Assembly: GCA_015499985.1 (NCBI GenBank)
Contig: JAAAUF010000127.1
Location: forward strand, 1 to 18,769
Origin: Haplosporangium gracile
Lineage: Eukaryota; Mortierellomycota; Mortierellomycetes; Mortierellales; Mortierellaceae
Direction of reading: 5' to 3'
Length of the DNA: 18,769 nt
In this document: positions 1 through 9,596 of the stretch, piece after piece
Position numbering within the stretch: the stretch's first letter is position 1
How the letters are laid out: each line of letters begins with the position of its first letter
Program-made: the position numbers and the translations under genes
The notes under the pieces: model-generated
Seen by the model: only the letters and a program-made list of their open reading frames with translations
Databases searched by the model: none
What the model was told of the DNA's origin: nothing

Positions 1-1156
1 CAGTCTAGTTGAGACTGCGTGGTACCTCCTGCAGACGTTGCTCGAGTCCTCCACAAGTACGGTTCCCTGGGGCCTCTATTTATAGTTTAGGTACAATGCT
101 CTGCTCTTAATGTAATTCAGATCTGTCACGTGATGTCACGCGTTTCGATGAGGCCGTTTCCCTTAGACAGTCCGGGAGAAACGGTCATTAAACCTGGAGT
201 ATATCAGGGGTATGCTTTGGGTCTCGGGCAAAAGGAGACGAAGATTGTTAGAAACTCCAGCAGCATGACTTCAAGTCGAAATGTGTAGTTTATGTAGTGG
301 GCGTTTGTCTCCAGAACATTTTTGTTCCTGTATCCATCGCAGTTACTTATCGCCCAAAAAAAAAAATATTTCATAAAGGCTAGTCTTTTCACATAATCCC
401 GCGACACTTACAGTTTTAATCAGACTTTTACTCTTTTTCCATCCCAACTGGAGCGTTTGAGGCTTCTTCAAAAACACAAGGAGTCAAGCTTCGCCTATCC
501 TACCAGATGCAACAAACACGTCTGTTCAAAGACTTTGCAACCTCTCACCAACGTTCTATTGTTGGCATTGCCACTACACGAAGAAAAACAGTGCGTCGGT
601 AAGGACCCTTGGATCTTTTCCCACTTCCTAGTATTCGTTTTATCTCCCCTTGCATTCTCGTTGCAATTGAGCGAAAAATACCTCCGGTCAGGCTGAAAGA
701 TTGCAACCTCTCCCTTGAAATCAAGTCTGCTTTTAGGGGAGAATGCATATCCATGTGCGTCGGAATGCGTTTCTTTCTCCCGACCTATTTTCTTTGCTTC
801 TTTGGCTCTTTACTGTCCCTTGTTCTTGACACTGCTCGCCTCCTATGAAAAGATGTTGGTGTTTGTGCACGTCCTTTTTTTTCTGACTTTCAGTGGGGTT
901 TATTGTTTACACACCTAGAATGCTGGTGTTGGCACTCCATACGTATCCATTTTGTCTGTATTTCAGAAGTGAGCCCTATTCAGTCACATAAATACTCATT
1001 GCCCCATCCTTTTTTTTCTTTTCCCTCACCACAGAAATACCAATTCTCTCCTCCACAAGCACCCGCCACATTCACACAACCCAGCAAGCAAGCCAGGTCA
1101 AGTCAAGCCCGTAAAAGTATCTCAATTCCCTTCACAGCCCAAGTTCACTCACACGA
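1..1156. other. Spacer upstream of the secreted-peptide gene; no gene recognised
   Basis: Short open frames occur here but none shows domain-like sequence, codon bias or splice sites that join into a protein. The first 17 bases form a 6-bp hairpin (CAGTCT/AGACTG). From about 1000 to 1156 the plus strand is C/T/A-rich (CACAACC-type tracts), as expected of a fungal promoter and 5' leader for the gene at 1157. A possible TATA-like CATAAATA lies at 986-993. The bases 1-450 may belong to the flank of a gene outside the window. Confidence 0.5.
127..138. promoter_or_regulatory. Overlapping CACGTG E-box and TGATGTCA CRE-like site
   Basis: CACGTG at 127-132 overlaps TGATGTCA at 131-138. CACGTG is the usual site of bHLH factors and TGANGTCA is close to bZIP (CREB/ATF) sites in fungi. 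The pairing is visible, but the nearest clear start codon is 1 kb away, so the target gene is unknown and chance occurrence is possible. Confidence 0.2.
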
Positions 1157-1453
1157 ATGTTCACCGCCTGCAATATCCTCTTCCTTGTCGCCGTGGTGGC
1201 TACCCTCGAACTCCTCGGCTTGACCAACGGCAACAAACGGTCCTTCTGTCGTCATGGCCGCCCATTTTTCCATGACCCCACCCACGTCCGCGTCCGCGCC
1301 GTTGGTTCTCCCGCGAGGACCCGTCGCGCTGTTACCGTTTTTGAGAAGCGATATGATCTTGAGAAATGCCACGAAGAATGTCATCTCTCGTGCTATGATG
1401 ATGAGGTAGGTGAATGCGGCAGCAAAGGCGATTGCTACTGTTGTGAAGATTAA
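1157..1453 (+). CDS. Secreted Kex2-processed cysteine-rich peptide precursor, defensin-like (CS-alpha-beta-type) pattern
   Basis: Single-exon 98-residue precursor. Residues 1-25 form a signal peptide (hydrophobic core NILFLVAVVATLELLGL). Dibasic sites for a Kex2/furin-like protease follow at KR27-28, RR56-57 and EKR63-65. The piece after R65 is a 33-residue tail with Cys at 71, 75, 79, 87, 93, 95 and 96. C75-x3-C79 ... C87 ... C93-x-C95 is the CxxxC...CxC signature of CS-alpha-beta peptides such as fungal defensins, and C71 could be the first Cys, though only three residues before C75. C96 is extra, giving an odd count. The tail is strongly acidic (11 Asp/Glu against 2 Lys), while the region between signal and tail is Arg-rich. 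That reverses the usual defensin layout. Codons end mostly in C/G, supporting a real gene. The 3' end faces the gene at 1861-4593. Secretion is well supported; the fold and any antimicrobial, effector or signalling role are inference. Confidence 0.75.
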   Translation: MFTACNILFLVAVVATLELLGLTNGNKRSFCRHGRPFFHDPTHVRVRAVGSPARTRRAVTVFEKRYDLEKCHEECHLSCYDDEVGECGSKGDCYCCED

Positions 1454-1860
1454 ACTCGCACCTATATTCGAGGAGATTTATTTTTTGGCGTTTTTTCTTT
1501 AAGTCGGGAAGAGGAGGTTTGATTGCATAAGTATCATGGGCGGATTTTAGTGTCATGGATTCCTGGAGTGTTATTTAGACTACAAGTGTGTGCTTTAAAT
1601 GAAGCCCAAAAATCATTTTTTTTGAGTTCGAGGTCAGTTTCTTCTCGGGCAACACTGAAGGTAAAGACATGAAACTTGGATAAAGGTCGCTCGTGTTGGT
1701 CATGGGCATGTGTGCTTCACTTTAAGGAATAGGGTCAAGGCTATAAAAAAAAACTCAGTAACATAGGTCCAAGTTGAATAGGAACAATATTGTTGTAATT
1801 ACATGCTAAGGAAAATCGCGTTTTTCTTTTTTATTTGTTAATGCACATCGTTATTTATTT
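1454..1860. other. Convergent 3' spacer
   Basis: About 400 bases between two convergent genes. It is T/A-rich with homopolymer runs and shows no coding pattern. It probably holds the 3' untranslated regions and poly(A) sites of both neighbours. Confidence 0.5.
1830..1859 (-). terminator. AATAAA poly(A) signals of the minus-strand gene
   Basis: Read on the minus strand, AATAAA occurs two bases after the stop codon at 1861-1863 (1854-1859) and again at 1830-1835. These are canonical eukaryotic poly(A) signals. The first almost touches the stop codon, so the second is the likelier working site. Confidence 0.4.
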
Positions 1861-4593
1861 TTACATGTTGGTGGCGGTGCGCTGTAAGATCTCCTCCAAC
1901 TCATCACTCCAAGTCTCGATACACTTTTGGGCGTTCAATGTGATCGCCAGCGCCTTGGGACTCATTATGTCCGATTCACCATCCCCTTCGCTACTCGTCG
2001 CAGTCACAGCAGCAGTGGTTTCGGAAGATTCAGATGACATGGACAAGGTCGACAGGAACACCTTGACATCTTTTGCACTCGCGGGCCCCCCACAGATCAT
2101 CTCTGAGGCAACCATGACCGTTGCCAAGGCTTTATCCAGATTCCAGGACCAGTGTCGCTGGTCAAGGGGGACGACATTCTCGCCCGAGACGACGATCCGG
2201 TTCATCTCGACAAGGCTTTGGGGAGCCAGGGTGTGAGAGAGGATGAGGAGCTTTGTGTGGTGGACCCAGTGGGCGATCCAGCGGGACCATTCTTGGCGCA
2301 TTAGGAGCTTGTCGGCTGAGAGGAAGTATTCAGGAGGGGCTCTGGAGAAAGTAGGAGTGTCGGTGGAGGGAGATGAGGGCGAGAAGGAGGAGGAGGAGGA
2401 GGTCGTGGTATCGCGTCTTTGAAGTTTGACACCACTCTTCTTGTTGGGCTTGTTCTTGTTGAGCTTGTTCTTGTTGGGCTTGTTCTCGTTGGACTTGTTC
2501 TTGTTGGGCTTGTTCTTGTTGGGCTTGTTCTTGTTGGGCTTGTTCTTGTTGGGCTTGTTCTTGTTGAGCTTGTTCTTGTTGGGCTTATTCTTTTCGAGCT
2601 TGTTCTTGTTGGGCTTATTCTTGTTAATCTTGTTCTTGTTCTTGTTCCTGTTGTTCTTGATCTTGTTCTTGTTGTTCTTGTTCTTGTTCGCTATAGCGGC
2701 AGCAGTGACGGCGGACTTGTGGGTGAGAGAGTCCTCTTCGTGGTCCTCATCATCGTCGTCGGCATCCTCAAAGCTGAGACCGGCCATATGAAACCCCTCC
2801 TCCCCTGAACCATTGTCCTCCTCGTCCTCAAACTCAACCGACGCCTCCTTGTCGTTGACCACCGATTGTATACTTTCCGTTGCCAAAGGGCTAGGTCTTA
2901 CGGCACTAGCAACACCATCCCCACTACGGACATCAGTACCAACAACCTTCTTGCCACCGCCGCCAGACTTGGACGATTTGCGGCCAACACCATTGACCCA
3001 ATCGCGCAGATCCTTCATAATCCGACCTTCCAACTGCTGAACCAACTCCTCCTGTCCAGCCATCAGAGAGTCTTTCGTTTGAGGAGCAGTTGAGCTCATC
3101 ATATGAATAAGTGTGTGGCGACTCCGAAGATGGTCCATGACCTGCCGGACCTGGACTGACAGCTTTGACAGGATCGAGTCTCGAAGGCTGGGGAGACAAG
3201 ATTTCGACGAGCAGAGCAAGATGGGACCATTACCGCCCGTGCCTCCCAGGTTGGCGTTCTGATCCTGGTACTTGTGTTTGTGCTTGTCGGTCTCCTTGCC
3301 GTCACTAGCGCCGCCGCGGATTTTTACTCCATCCTGGTTCTTGCTGCCGTCACTGTTGTTGCTGTTGTTATTGGTATCTTTTCCTCCCTTCCTACTCGGT
3401 TCCTCGACCTGCTGGCCATCATCGTCACCGTCGTCTTCACCTTCATCTTCACCATTGTCGTCTTTTCCTATATTGATTGGGAAATGGTCCTGCTCGTCCT
3501 CATCCTCCTCCTCAGCTTCTTCTGCCTCATCATCACCATCATTCCTGCGGAGTGAAAGCAAGATGACAGAATCATTATCACCCGTATTAAACCCATCCTC
3601 GCTCAAATCCAAGTTCATCCCATCGTCATTGTCGTTGGCAGTCTCTGGGATGGGGATCGCTTGGTCGATCAGGGCTTCCGATGCGGCGACTTGTTCCAAC
3701 ATGGTCATAGTGGCAGTAACATCGATTACTCCAGGAAGAATATCATCGTCTTGACCTTCAACTCTCTTGTCGTCATCCCCCTCTTCTTCCTCCTCATCGT
3801 CGTCGTCTTCTTCTCGCAAACCCTCAATCGCCTGCTGCTCAGTGTCAACCTCAACAGCCACGACCACCTCAACCGCTAATGTCACCACAGGGTCCACCAC
3901 TGAAATAATTTCAATTCCACCCAGTCCTCCCATCTCACTCACGGTAAACCTTTCGTCTCCTCCATTCTTGTTCATCCCAACTGCCTCGTCTATTTGGATT
4001 ACCACCGCCTCTACAGCCGCTGGCGATCGAAAATTCGTATCCTTGTCGGTACTGACGTCCGAGTCAATCGAAGCTGGCACAGACACGACAACGACAGGCG
4101 AGAGAGGGACACGAGGCCATGAGGAGGACGATAAGACACCACCATTACCATCGAGCGAGAAACTGCTCTCCCATGTAGCACACGGCAAATCCTGCTGCTG
4201 CTGCTGCTGCCCGATCGCAGAAGGATACACCGACGAGACGTACACCGACGACGAGGAGGAAGAAGACATGCAGACAAAGACGCTGGTCGAGATCAGAACT
4301 GCGATCGCGATGGGTAAGCTGAGAATGACCCATGGTTTCCGAAACGCCAGGTACTTTGGTGCTGATGTCAGGGTAGCGATAGGTGAAGACAGTGGAGCTG
4401 GAGATGGTGGGGAAGGAAGATATTCGTCCTCCCGCTGTTGTTGATAGTTGCGGGATTTATATTTGGGCGGTGGTGATAGTTGTGAATTGATGACTTTTTC
4501 ATTCAATGAATTTGTTGCTACTAGTGCTGGATGAGGAGGAAATGGTGGTGTCTCGCCAGACTCTAGGTCGGGGATGGGTTGGTAGTGATGCAT
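1861..4593 (-). CDS. Single-pass membrane protein with acidic and Asn-Lys repeat regions, function unknown
   Basis: A 910-residue intronless frame; I do not recognise a named family. Residues 1-86 are Pro-rich and cytosolic-looking. Residues 87-109 form one strong membrane segment (PWVILSLPIAIAVLISTSVFV), followed by poly-Ser and poly-Gln (129-134), which suggests a type II or signal-anchor protein. Residues 250-400 contain several Asp/Glu runs. Residues 459-535 are predicted-helical and non-repetitive, with Leu/Val heptad-like spacing. Residues 636-719 are an Asn-Lys-Pro repeat (NKNKP units). Residues 755-910 are a second non-repetitive part with Trp-rich helices (RQEWSRWIAHWVHH, then HWSWNLDKAL). 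The two non-repetitive parts argue for a real protein rather than a chance frame through low-complexity DNA. Open frames on the other strand here are shadows of the repeats. Topology is inferred from the single hydrophobic stretch. Confidence 0.75.
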   Translation of the reverse strand: MHHYQPIPDLESGETPPFPPHPALVATNSLNEKVINSQLSPPPKYKSRNYQQQREDEYLPSPPSPAPLSSPIATLTSAPKYLAFRKPWVILSLPIAIAVLISTSVFVCMSSSSSSSVYVSSVYPSAIGQQQQQQDLPCATWESSFSLDGNGGVLSSSSWPRVPLSPVVVVSVPASIDSDVSTDKDTNFRSPAAVEAVVIQIDEAVGMNKNGGDERFTVSEMGGLGGIEIISVVDPVVTLAVEVVVAVEVDTEQQAIEGLREEDDDDEEEEEGDDDKRVEGQDDDILPGVIDVTATMTMLEQVAASEALIDQAIPIPETANDNDDGMNLDLSEDGFNTGDNDSVILLSLRRNDGDDEAEEAEEEDEDEQDHFPINIGKDDNGEDEGEDDGDDDGQQVEEPSRKGGKDTNNNSNNSDGSKNQDGVKIRGGASDGKETDKHKHKYQDQNANLGGTGGNGPILLCSSKSCLPSLRDSILSKLSVQVRQVMDHLRSRHTLIHMMSSTAPQTKDSLMAGQEELVQQLEGRIMKDLRDWVNGVGRKSSKSGGGGKKVVGTDVRSGDGVASAVRPSPLATESIQSVVNDKEASVEFEDEEDNGSGEEGFHMAGLSFEDADDDDEDHEEDSLTHKSAVTAAAIANKNKNNKNKIKNNRNKNKNKINKNKPNKNKLEKNKPNKNKLNKNKPNKNKPNKNKPNKNKPNKNKSNENKPNKNKLNKNKPNKKSGVKLQRRDTTTSSSSSFSPSSPSTDTPTFSRAPPEYFLSADKLLMRQEWSRWIAHWVHHTKLLILSHTLAPQSLVEMNRIVVSGENVVPLDQRHWSWNLDKALATVMVASEMICGGPASAKDVKVFLSTLSMSSESSETTAAVTATSSEGDGESDIMSPKALAITLNAQKCIETWSDELEEILQRTATNM
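2437..2688 (-). repeat. Coding 15-bp minisatellite (Asn-Lys-Asn-Lys-Pro units)
   Basis: Tandem 15-bp units (plus strand TTCTTGTTGGGCTTG and variants) encode residues 636-719 of the 910-residue protein. The Pro position varies to Leu, Ser or Ile, and one unit carries Glu. All units keep the frame. The centre (about 2500-2580) is nearly uniform and the edges have diverged, as expected of slippage-driven expansion. Confidence 0.85.
4192..4209 (-). repeat. CAG trinucleotide repeat coding poly-Gln
   Basis: Six CTG units on the plus strand read as CAG on the coding strand and give six Gln residues (129-134) just after the membrane segment of the 910-residue protein. A short poly-Ser run lies nearby at residues 110-116. 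Confidence 0.8.
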
Positions 4594-4992
4594 GCAAGGT
4601 CAAAGGTAGTGGATAGCCGTTACTTTTTTTGAGGGTAAAAGGGTGGGGTAAAGAGGGAAAGGGTAGCCGGATATGAAATGAGAAAAGGGGATTGAAAACA
4701 ACGGCCCCCAAAATGAAGCGATCCTTTTATGAATGTGCGTAAAGACGTTATGGTTTCATATGTGAGTGGAGAAGGATAGTCGGTGTAGAATGGAATTATG
4801 AAGGAATAGGTTTAGTCCATATGAAAATCTCGGTAGACCATGTTAGGCCCAACAGCCAGACAGTTGTCCCCCTTCGACAGGATGACTTGTCAGGGTGAGC
4901 TGGATGGACGATAGACGATCAGTTGGACAAAGAGGATAGACAAGATAGGATGAATATCCCTCTCACGTATATGGATGTGTATTAGACTTAGC
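4594..4992. other. Spacer between the 910-residue gene start and the ceramidase 3' end
   Basis: No coding pattern is visible. The two genes run in the same (minus) direction, so this stretch should hold the ceramidase 3' untranslated region and the promoter of the 910-residue gene. A weak TATA-like CATAAAA on the minus strand lies near 4723-4730. Confidence 0.45.
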
Positions 4993-6205
4993 TCAGTCTT
5001 CTTTGCTATTTGAGTTTGTAGCACGGGTGGTTGAAGTGGCGGAGGAAGAGGGATCATGGCTAGTCTTCTGAAGGACACTGACAGTTGGCAACCATCCCCA
5101 CCCCCTCATCTCAAGCACTGGCTTCCATCCTTGGACAATTAGTCCGTCCAACATAATAACGGTCGAGAGCAGAAAGAGTCCCATGCTCACAAGGATGTGC
5201 CACCAAGCATGGAAATACAAATCCTTCACAATCCACACCACCGACTCCTCGCCCTCCTGCAACTGATCATCCTGAACATGCTCGTTACGGAGCAAAAAGA
5301 AGGAGAACAGTGTCCTCTCACAAAAGTTCAAATCCGTCATCCAGATCGCCACTGCGACCACATACAGCCCAATCCCGGCCTCAAACACCCACTTGATATC
5401 CGGATACGCCGCCTTGCGAGCATTGTAGACCTTGAAAATCAAGAACAGCGTCGTAAACTCCAAAGGCCCAAAAGTCCCATGGAAACTATAGAACTGAACA
5501 GATCCCTCTGTGAACGCCACCAATCCTGTCACAACCACCCCCACGACACCCAACAGCTTTGGGAACCATGCAGGCTGTGGTCCGAACCGGGATTCGATCA
5601 GACAAAAGAAGAGGACAAGGACCGAATAGAGCATAGGCAGTTCATCGAGCATCTGCATGTGATGGAGAAGGGTTGCGTGGAAGAGGAATGAGCCGATGCC
5701 GACGACGGTGATTGTTCGGAATGCAAGCTTGAACCTAAACAGACTTGGTGGTGCCTTTGCTTTCCCTGATGTGGTAGTAGTTGAAGAGGAAGAGGAAGAA
5801 GGGGTAGCAGAGATGCGTTGCATGTCGGACTGGAGGCGGTTGATGGAGTAGCAGGCTGCTTCTCCAAGGATGATCATTGCAAATGAAGAGAATGAGTTGA
5901 AGAACTCTGCAATGTAGTATGACCAGACATAGTTGTCTATTGTTGTATTTGTAGGAGGGGGAATGAGCGAAAACTACATTAGTCGTTGTGGTTTGAGTCC
6001 GAAGGTTAGGAGAGAACAACAGTGTATGCAGTCGGAGGAGGAGGAGAGAAAGAGTGACAAGCGAAGAGTCGCAGGAGAAGAGAAGGTAAAGAAAAGGTCA
6101 AGAAGGAGGACGAGAGGAGTGTATACCTTCGCACCAGTCAATTGAGGAAGTAGGAGGCCCCCAGATGCCGGCCTGGCTGCCGTGGCTGTGGTTATGGATA
6201 CTCAT
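4993..6205 (-). CDS. Alkaline ceramidase (ACER/YPC1-YDC1 family), two exons
   Basis: Exon 1 is 6127-6205 and exon 2 is 4993-5936, joined over a 190-base GT..AG intron (5937-6126) into 340 residues. The family hydrolyses the amide bond of ceramides to sphingoid base and fatty acid at the ER/Golgi membrane. The N-terminus GIWGPPTSSIDWCEDNY...E37 carries the calcium-site residues D23, W24, E26, N28 and E37. The zinc site has the family pattern: S109-x3-H113 in GIGSFLFHATL, D124 in MLDELPMLY, and H269-x3-H273 in FHAWWH. Spacing matches human ACER3 (S77, H81, D92, H217, H221). About seven hydrophobic segments are present, as expected. A Ser/Thr run (residues 71-83) lengthens the loop before the first active-site helix. 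The intron join restores D27-N28 exactly, which settles both splice sites and the start. Neighbours suggest no operon-like relation. Function is firm; substrate chain length is not readable. Confidence 0.95.
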
Positions 6206-6837
6206 CGTTATTTCGGACGAGAAGGGGTTGGAGAGAGTGAAATGATGAAGAGAAAGAAGAAGGGGATTGAAAGTGGCAATTGTAAGTGCCAGGGTTCAAA
6301 AGGCCAGTCTGCGCCGACTGGCTACCGACCAGAAAGCAGAGAGAAAAGCACAACAGTAAAAAATTGGTGGCTGATAGAAACACAAATGAGGACCATACAC
6401 GACAAACATGGCAGTCAAACCGTAGAAAGAAGTGGAAAAAAACATCGCCGGTCATATTCCGCGTTTTCTTTTTCGCGCTTTTTTTTTCTTTCTTCTTTTT
6501 TCTTTCTTCGCGTTTTTTTAATGATGCAATCAATCGCGTTCCAGCTTGTTCTGAATGAATTAGGGTCGAATGTAACTATTTACAAAAAAAGCACAGGGTT
6601 CATACAAGATCCTGTTGGTGATAGTCGTCGTAGAACAATTCCTCTCGCCCCTTTTTCTTTTTCTACTTTTTTCCCTTCTTCAATGATAATCTCTATTCCG
6701 AAATATCCTTTTCTTGTCCTCTTGTTTTTCCACCCTAACCTCTCTTTTACTTCTTCTCTCATAGTCATTACCAGCATCATCATCGCCATCCCTGAGAACC
6801 CTTTACGTCTCTTCTCATCATTCCCCACTTAATACAA
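6206..6837. other. Divergent intergenic region with polypyrimidine tract
   Basis: This separates the ceramidase start (minus) from the broken gene at 6838 (plus) and should carry promoter elements for both. A T/C-rich tract (about 6467-6522) fits fungal promoter polypyrimidine stretches. Open frames here lack coding bias. Confidence 0.45.
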
Positions 6838-8862
6838 ATGGTCTTACTCGTCCTCTTGATCCTGGCCCCAGTCCTCATCCTGACCGCCGTGGTTGTTGAA
6901 GGCATCGCTCTCTTCACATCCGGCCCCTCAAACCCCAAACTTAGCGTCCCCCTGGCTTTCACTACTCCAGTCATTCCTACAACAAAAGGTCGGTATTCAC
7001 GACGGGGATCCTCCCAGAGAAGGAAAAGGTCACAGCGTTTCTTAATCCCAGCAGCATTGTCACAATTAAACCCGTCCATCCCATTGTCGATAAGATCCCG
7101 CCAATGTCGTTATCATCTGCAGTGGCTACCACCACTTCCCAGATTCCCAAAGTCGTTACTACAACAAGCAGAGTCCCTCAAGGCGTCACCACAATAAGCA
7201 GAGTTTCTGAAGTCGTCACTACGACATCCAGAGTTTCTGAGGTCGTCACCATCACTTCCAAGGTCCCTGAGGCCGTCACTACTACTTCCAAGAGCCTAGA
7301 GGTCGTCACCACCGAGAGCGCCGCCCCACCACCACCTCCTGTTGCTGTAGCTGCCACCGCTACCGTTGCCAATGAAATGCCCATCCTCGTCTCTACCCCC
7401 ATTCCTGCCTCTGCTCCTGCTGTTCCGTCTGACGCAAACATCAAGGAAAAGAACAAAGACGACAAAGACAAGAAGAGCGATGAGGGAGAGGAGGAGGAGG
7501 AGAAAGAAAATGACGAGTCGCCCAATATCAATGGCATTCCTGGTATTCAGGCTGTCGAGGGTTCTGATAGCCGTCATGTGTCGAGACTATCAAGTATGAG
7601 AGCGGCTCCAACACGCGCAAAAGTAACAATAACAGCAACAACAACAATAAGAGAGCTGTCAGGATGAGGCGATCAATGGTGCTCAAGTAAGGTAAGCGAC
7701 AAAGACAAAGACATGACATGTTGATGCTGTTTTTTTGAGCTCGGTCAAAAAGAAAAAAGGGAAAGGGGAGACATTAGGACAATGTGGAAGTTGAGAAATG
7801 GTCATTCAACCTTATTCTCTTTCATTTTATATTTGGGAATGATTTTGATATAGACGGACAGGTGGTCGATGCACGCGCAGGAACTGTCAACAAGAAGAAG
7901 TTTGCGGTCGTTGAGGAACTCCAAAAGCGAATTAACGAAATCGTCAAGGAGCAGAATGCACCCTTTGAGGCTGAGCTCTCTAGAATCATGGCCGACCTCT
8001 TCGATAGTCGGGACGCTGCCAGGTACCAGGGTTCCTCAGTCACATAGAAACCACTCAGCAGGAGGGTCCAGATTCGATTGCCAACGACAATAACAGCGAC
8101 AAGGATGCTACCACTCAAACCACCTTCCACGTCCAAGCCGACGGAGTCGCGCCAGCCCCTGGCATTAACCCCCGTGAACTCCTCAACACCCTCCTTCAAC
8201 CATTCATCATCCAACTCCGCACCGACGTCCGCAACACCGTCATCTCCATCTGTGGCAGCTAACACGACGGTCTCATCGACGGCAAGATCAACGGCAACGG
8301 CGATTACGCGAAAAAGGCCGCCCAGGATGATATCACCACCACTACGCACCCCGACGAAGTCCATTTCGCGGACCTGTATGATCCCAACACTGCCGCTTTA
8401 GCACTTGATTGTTTGGAGACTCACTTTGAGCGTTTGACTACTGCGTTGGGCAAGTTGCTTGTGGATCGGTTTGCAGAGGCGAAGGAATTTTTGTTGAAAT
8501 AGATTGCGGTTTTGGCGGGGATCCTTCGATTCTTGATTTCTTTTTCATAAAAGAAGGATAAGGATACTGCTGCGTTTGCCACTGCTGTTGCTGTTGCAGT
8601 TGGTGACGCCTCGTCGAGCGAGGCTGAGAAGGAAAGGATTGAGCGGTCGGGAGCGTTTGCGCAGTGGTTGGTCGATAGTATGGTGCATGAATTCCAACTC
8701 GCCGTCGAGCGGGGTCAGGATCTCGCTAGCGGTGACAGGAGAAACATTGCGGCGGTCGCGAATCTACCCGATGCTGAGAAGAAGGCCCAAGTTCAATCTA
8801 AGGAGGAGGAGACTAGCCGCCCACCAACAGCAGCAGGAGCAGCAGCACGCGAGCCCTCTTAG
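6838..8862 (+). pseudogene. Disrupted gene for a repeat-containing anchored or secreted protein, function unknown
   Basis: Coding-like sequence with C-rich third positions runs through here but not in one frame. It starts with a hydrophobic signal or anchor (MVLLVLLILAPVLILTAVVV). Then come a Ser/Thr repeat, a Pro/Ala stretch, a charged Lys/Asp/Glu stretch and, beyond an intron of about 160-175 bases (donor GTAAGG/GTAAGC at 7687/7692, acceptor near 7853 or 7861), a helical region (VVDARAG... to 8862). Breaks seen: apparent single-base losses near 6985-6990 (in an A run), 7577-7583 and 8030-8047; TAA at 7688-7690, avoidable if the GTAAGG donor is used; TAA at 8260-8262; TAG at 8500-8502; TAA at 8548-8550. 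The first two shifts could instead be short introns, but the shift near 8040 and the last three stops sit inside coding-like sequence with no good splice sites. A decayed gene is the simplest reading; sequencing errors are the alternative. No family recognised. Confidence 0.55.
7152..7319 (+). repeat. 30-bp coding tandem repeat (VVTTTSRVSE units)
   Basis: Five 30-bp units (7152-7301) plus a partial sixth encode ten-residue units of the type VVTTTSRVSE, with changes to GVTTISRVSE, VVTITSKVPE and AVTTTSKSLE. The Thr/Ser content suggests an O-glycosylated stalk if the protein is exported. The units keep frame although the surrounding gene is broken. Confidence 0.8.
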
Positions 8863-9596
8863 CCCAGAATCCGATCTCGGCGAAGCACCAACAAGATCTG
8901 ATAACAGTTGTACACACGACCAAGAGGAGAGTATGAGCATGAGCAGGAGAGTACAATGACAAACAAGAATACACGTGCACGCCCATATTGCAAGGGAAGA
9001 TTGAACAGTATAAAAAAATACAGTAGAGCAACTTGCACAAGGAAAAGAAGAGATGAGGAGATGAAAAGCAGAAAGGAGATGAGAAAAGCGGATGCCCAAA
9101 TTGGATCGTTGTTTTTTTTTTCTTTTTTTTTCACGACCCGGTTACCCCCACAGAGGGAACAACGCCCAGTTCTTTCTTGATTGTTGAATCGTTGAGTCAC
9201 TAGGTCGTTTGGTCGTGCTTGTCTGTCCACGGACGTTTAAAACGAAGACGACTTCGCAGTTGGACAGACAGTTTAATAAAGCAGTTGAACAACTGAGAGA
9301 GTACGAGGAAAATAGAAAGAAATAAGAGATGCATACAAGATCGGATCAAAGATATTGCTTTGCCCATTTCTATCTTTCGAACTCCATGGTGTTCAAGACT
9401 AGACTGTTCGAAGGAGAGATGACACACAATTGTCAGGCCTTGCCTTAATCCCAAGAATCGAACCCTGAACTTGTGAGACATATACATATGCTTTCCATCG
9501 TAGGGTACCTTTTGTGTGCTGAGTTTTTATTCAAGTAACTGATGCTATCTGACATCTGATTTTCCCCTTTAATTTGATCTAAGTGATGAAGTGAGG

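Noticed and set aside
2419..2808. Plus-strand Leu/Val-rich open frames opposite the Asn-Lys repeat
   Set aside because: They are antisense shadows of the 15-bp repeat; two overlapping frames are open for the same reason and neither has non-repetitive sequence.
3767..4444. 225-residue plus-strand open frame rich in Ser and Thr
   Set aside because: Antisense shadow of the 910-residue gene, which has a membrane helix and coherent non-repetitive parts.
6989..7054. Short intron explaining the first frame change of the broken gene
   Set aside because: A GTATTC donor at 6993 and CAG acceptor at 7051 or 7054 would fit in phase, but the removed stretch has strong coding bias and the branch site would lie too close to the acceptor.
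7822..8364. 180-residue minus-strand open frame
   Set aside because: The plus strand here has codon bias and helical amphipathic protein patterns; the minus frame looks like its shadow.
9440..9470. tRNA T-arm-like GGGTTCGATTC on the minus strand
   Set aside because: The stem has wobble pairs and a mismatch, no matching acceptor arm or A box lies upstream at the right distance.
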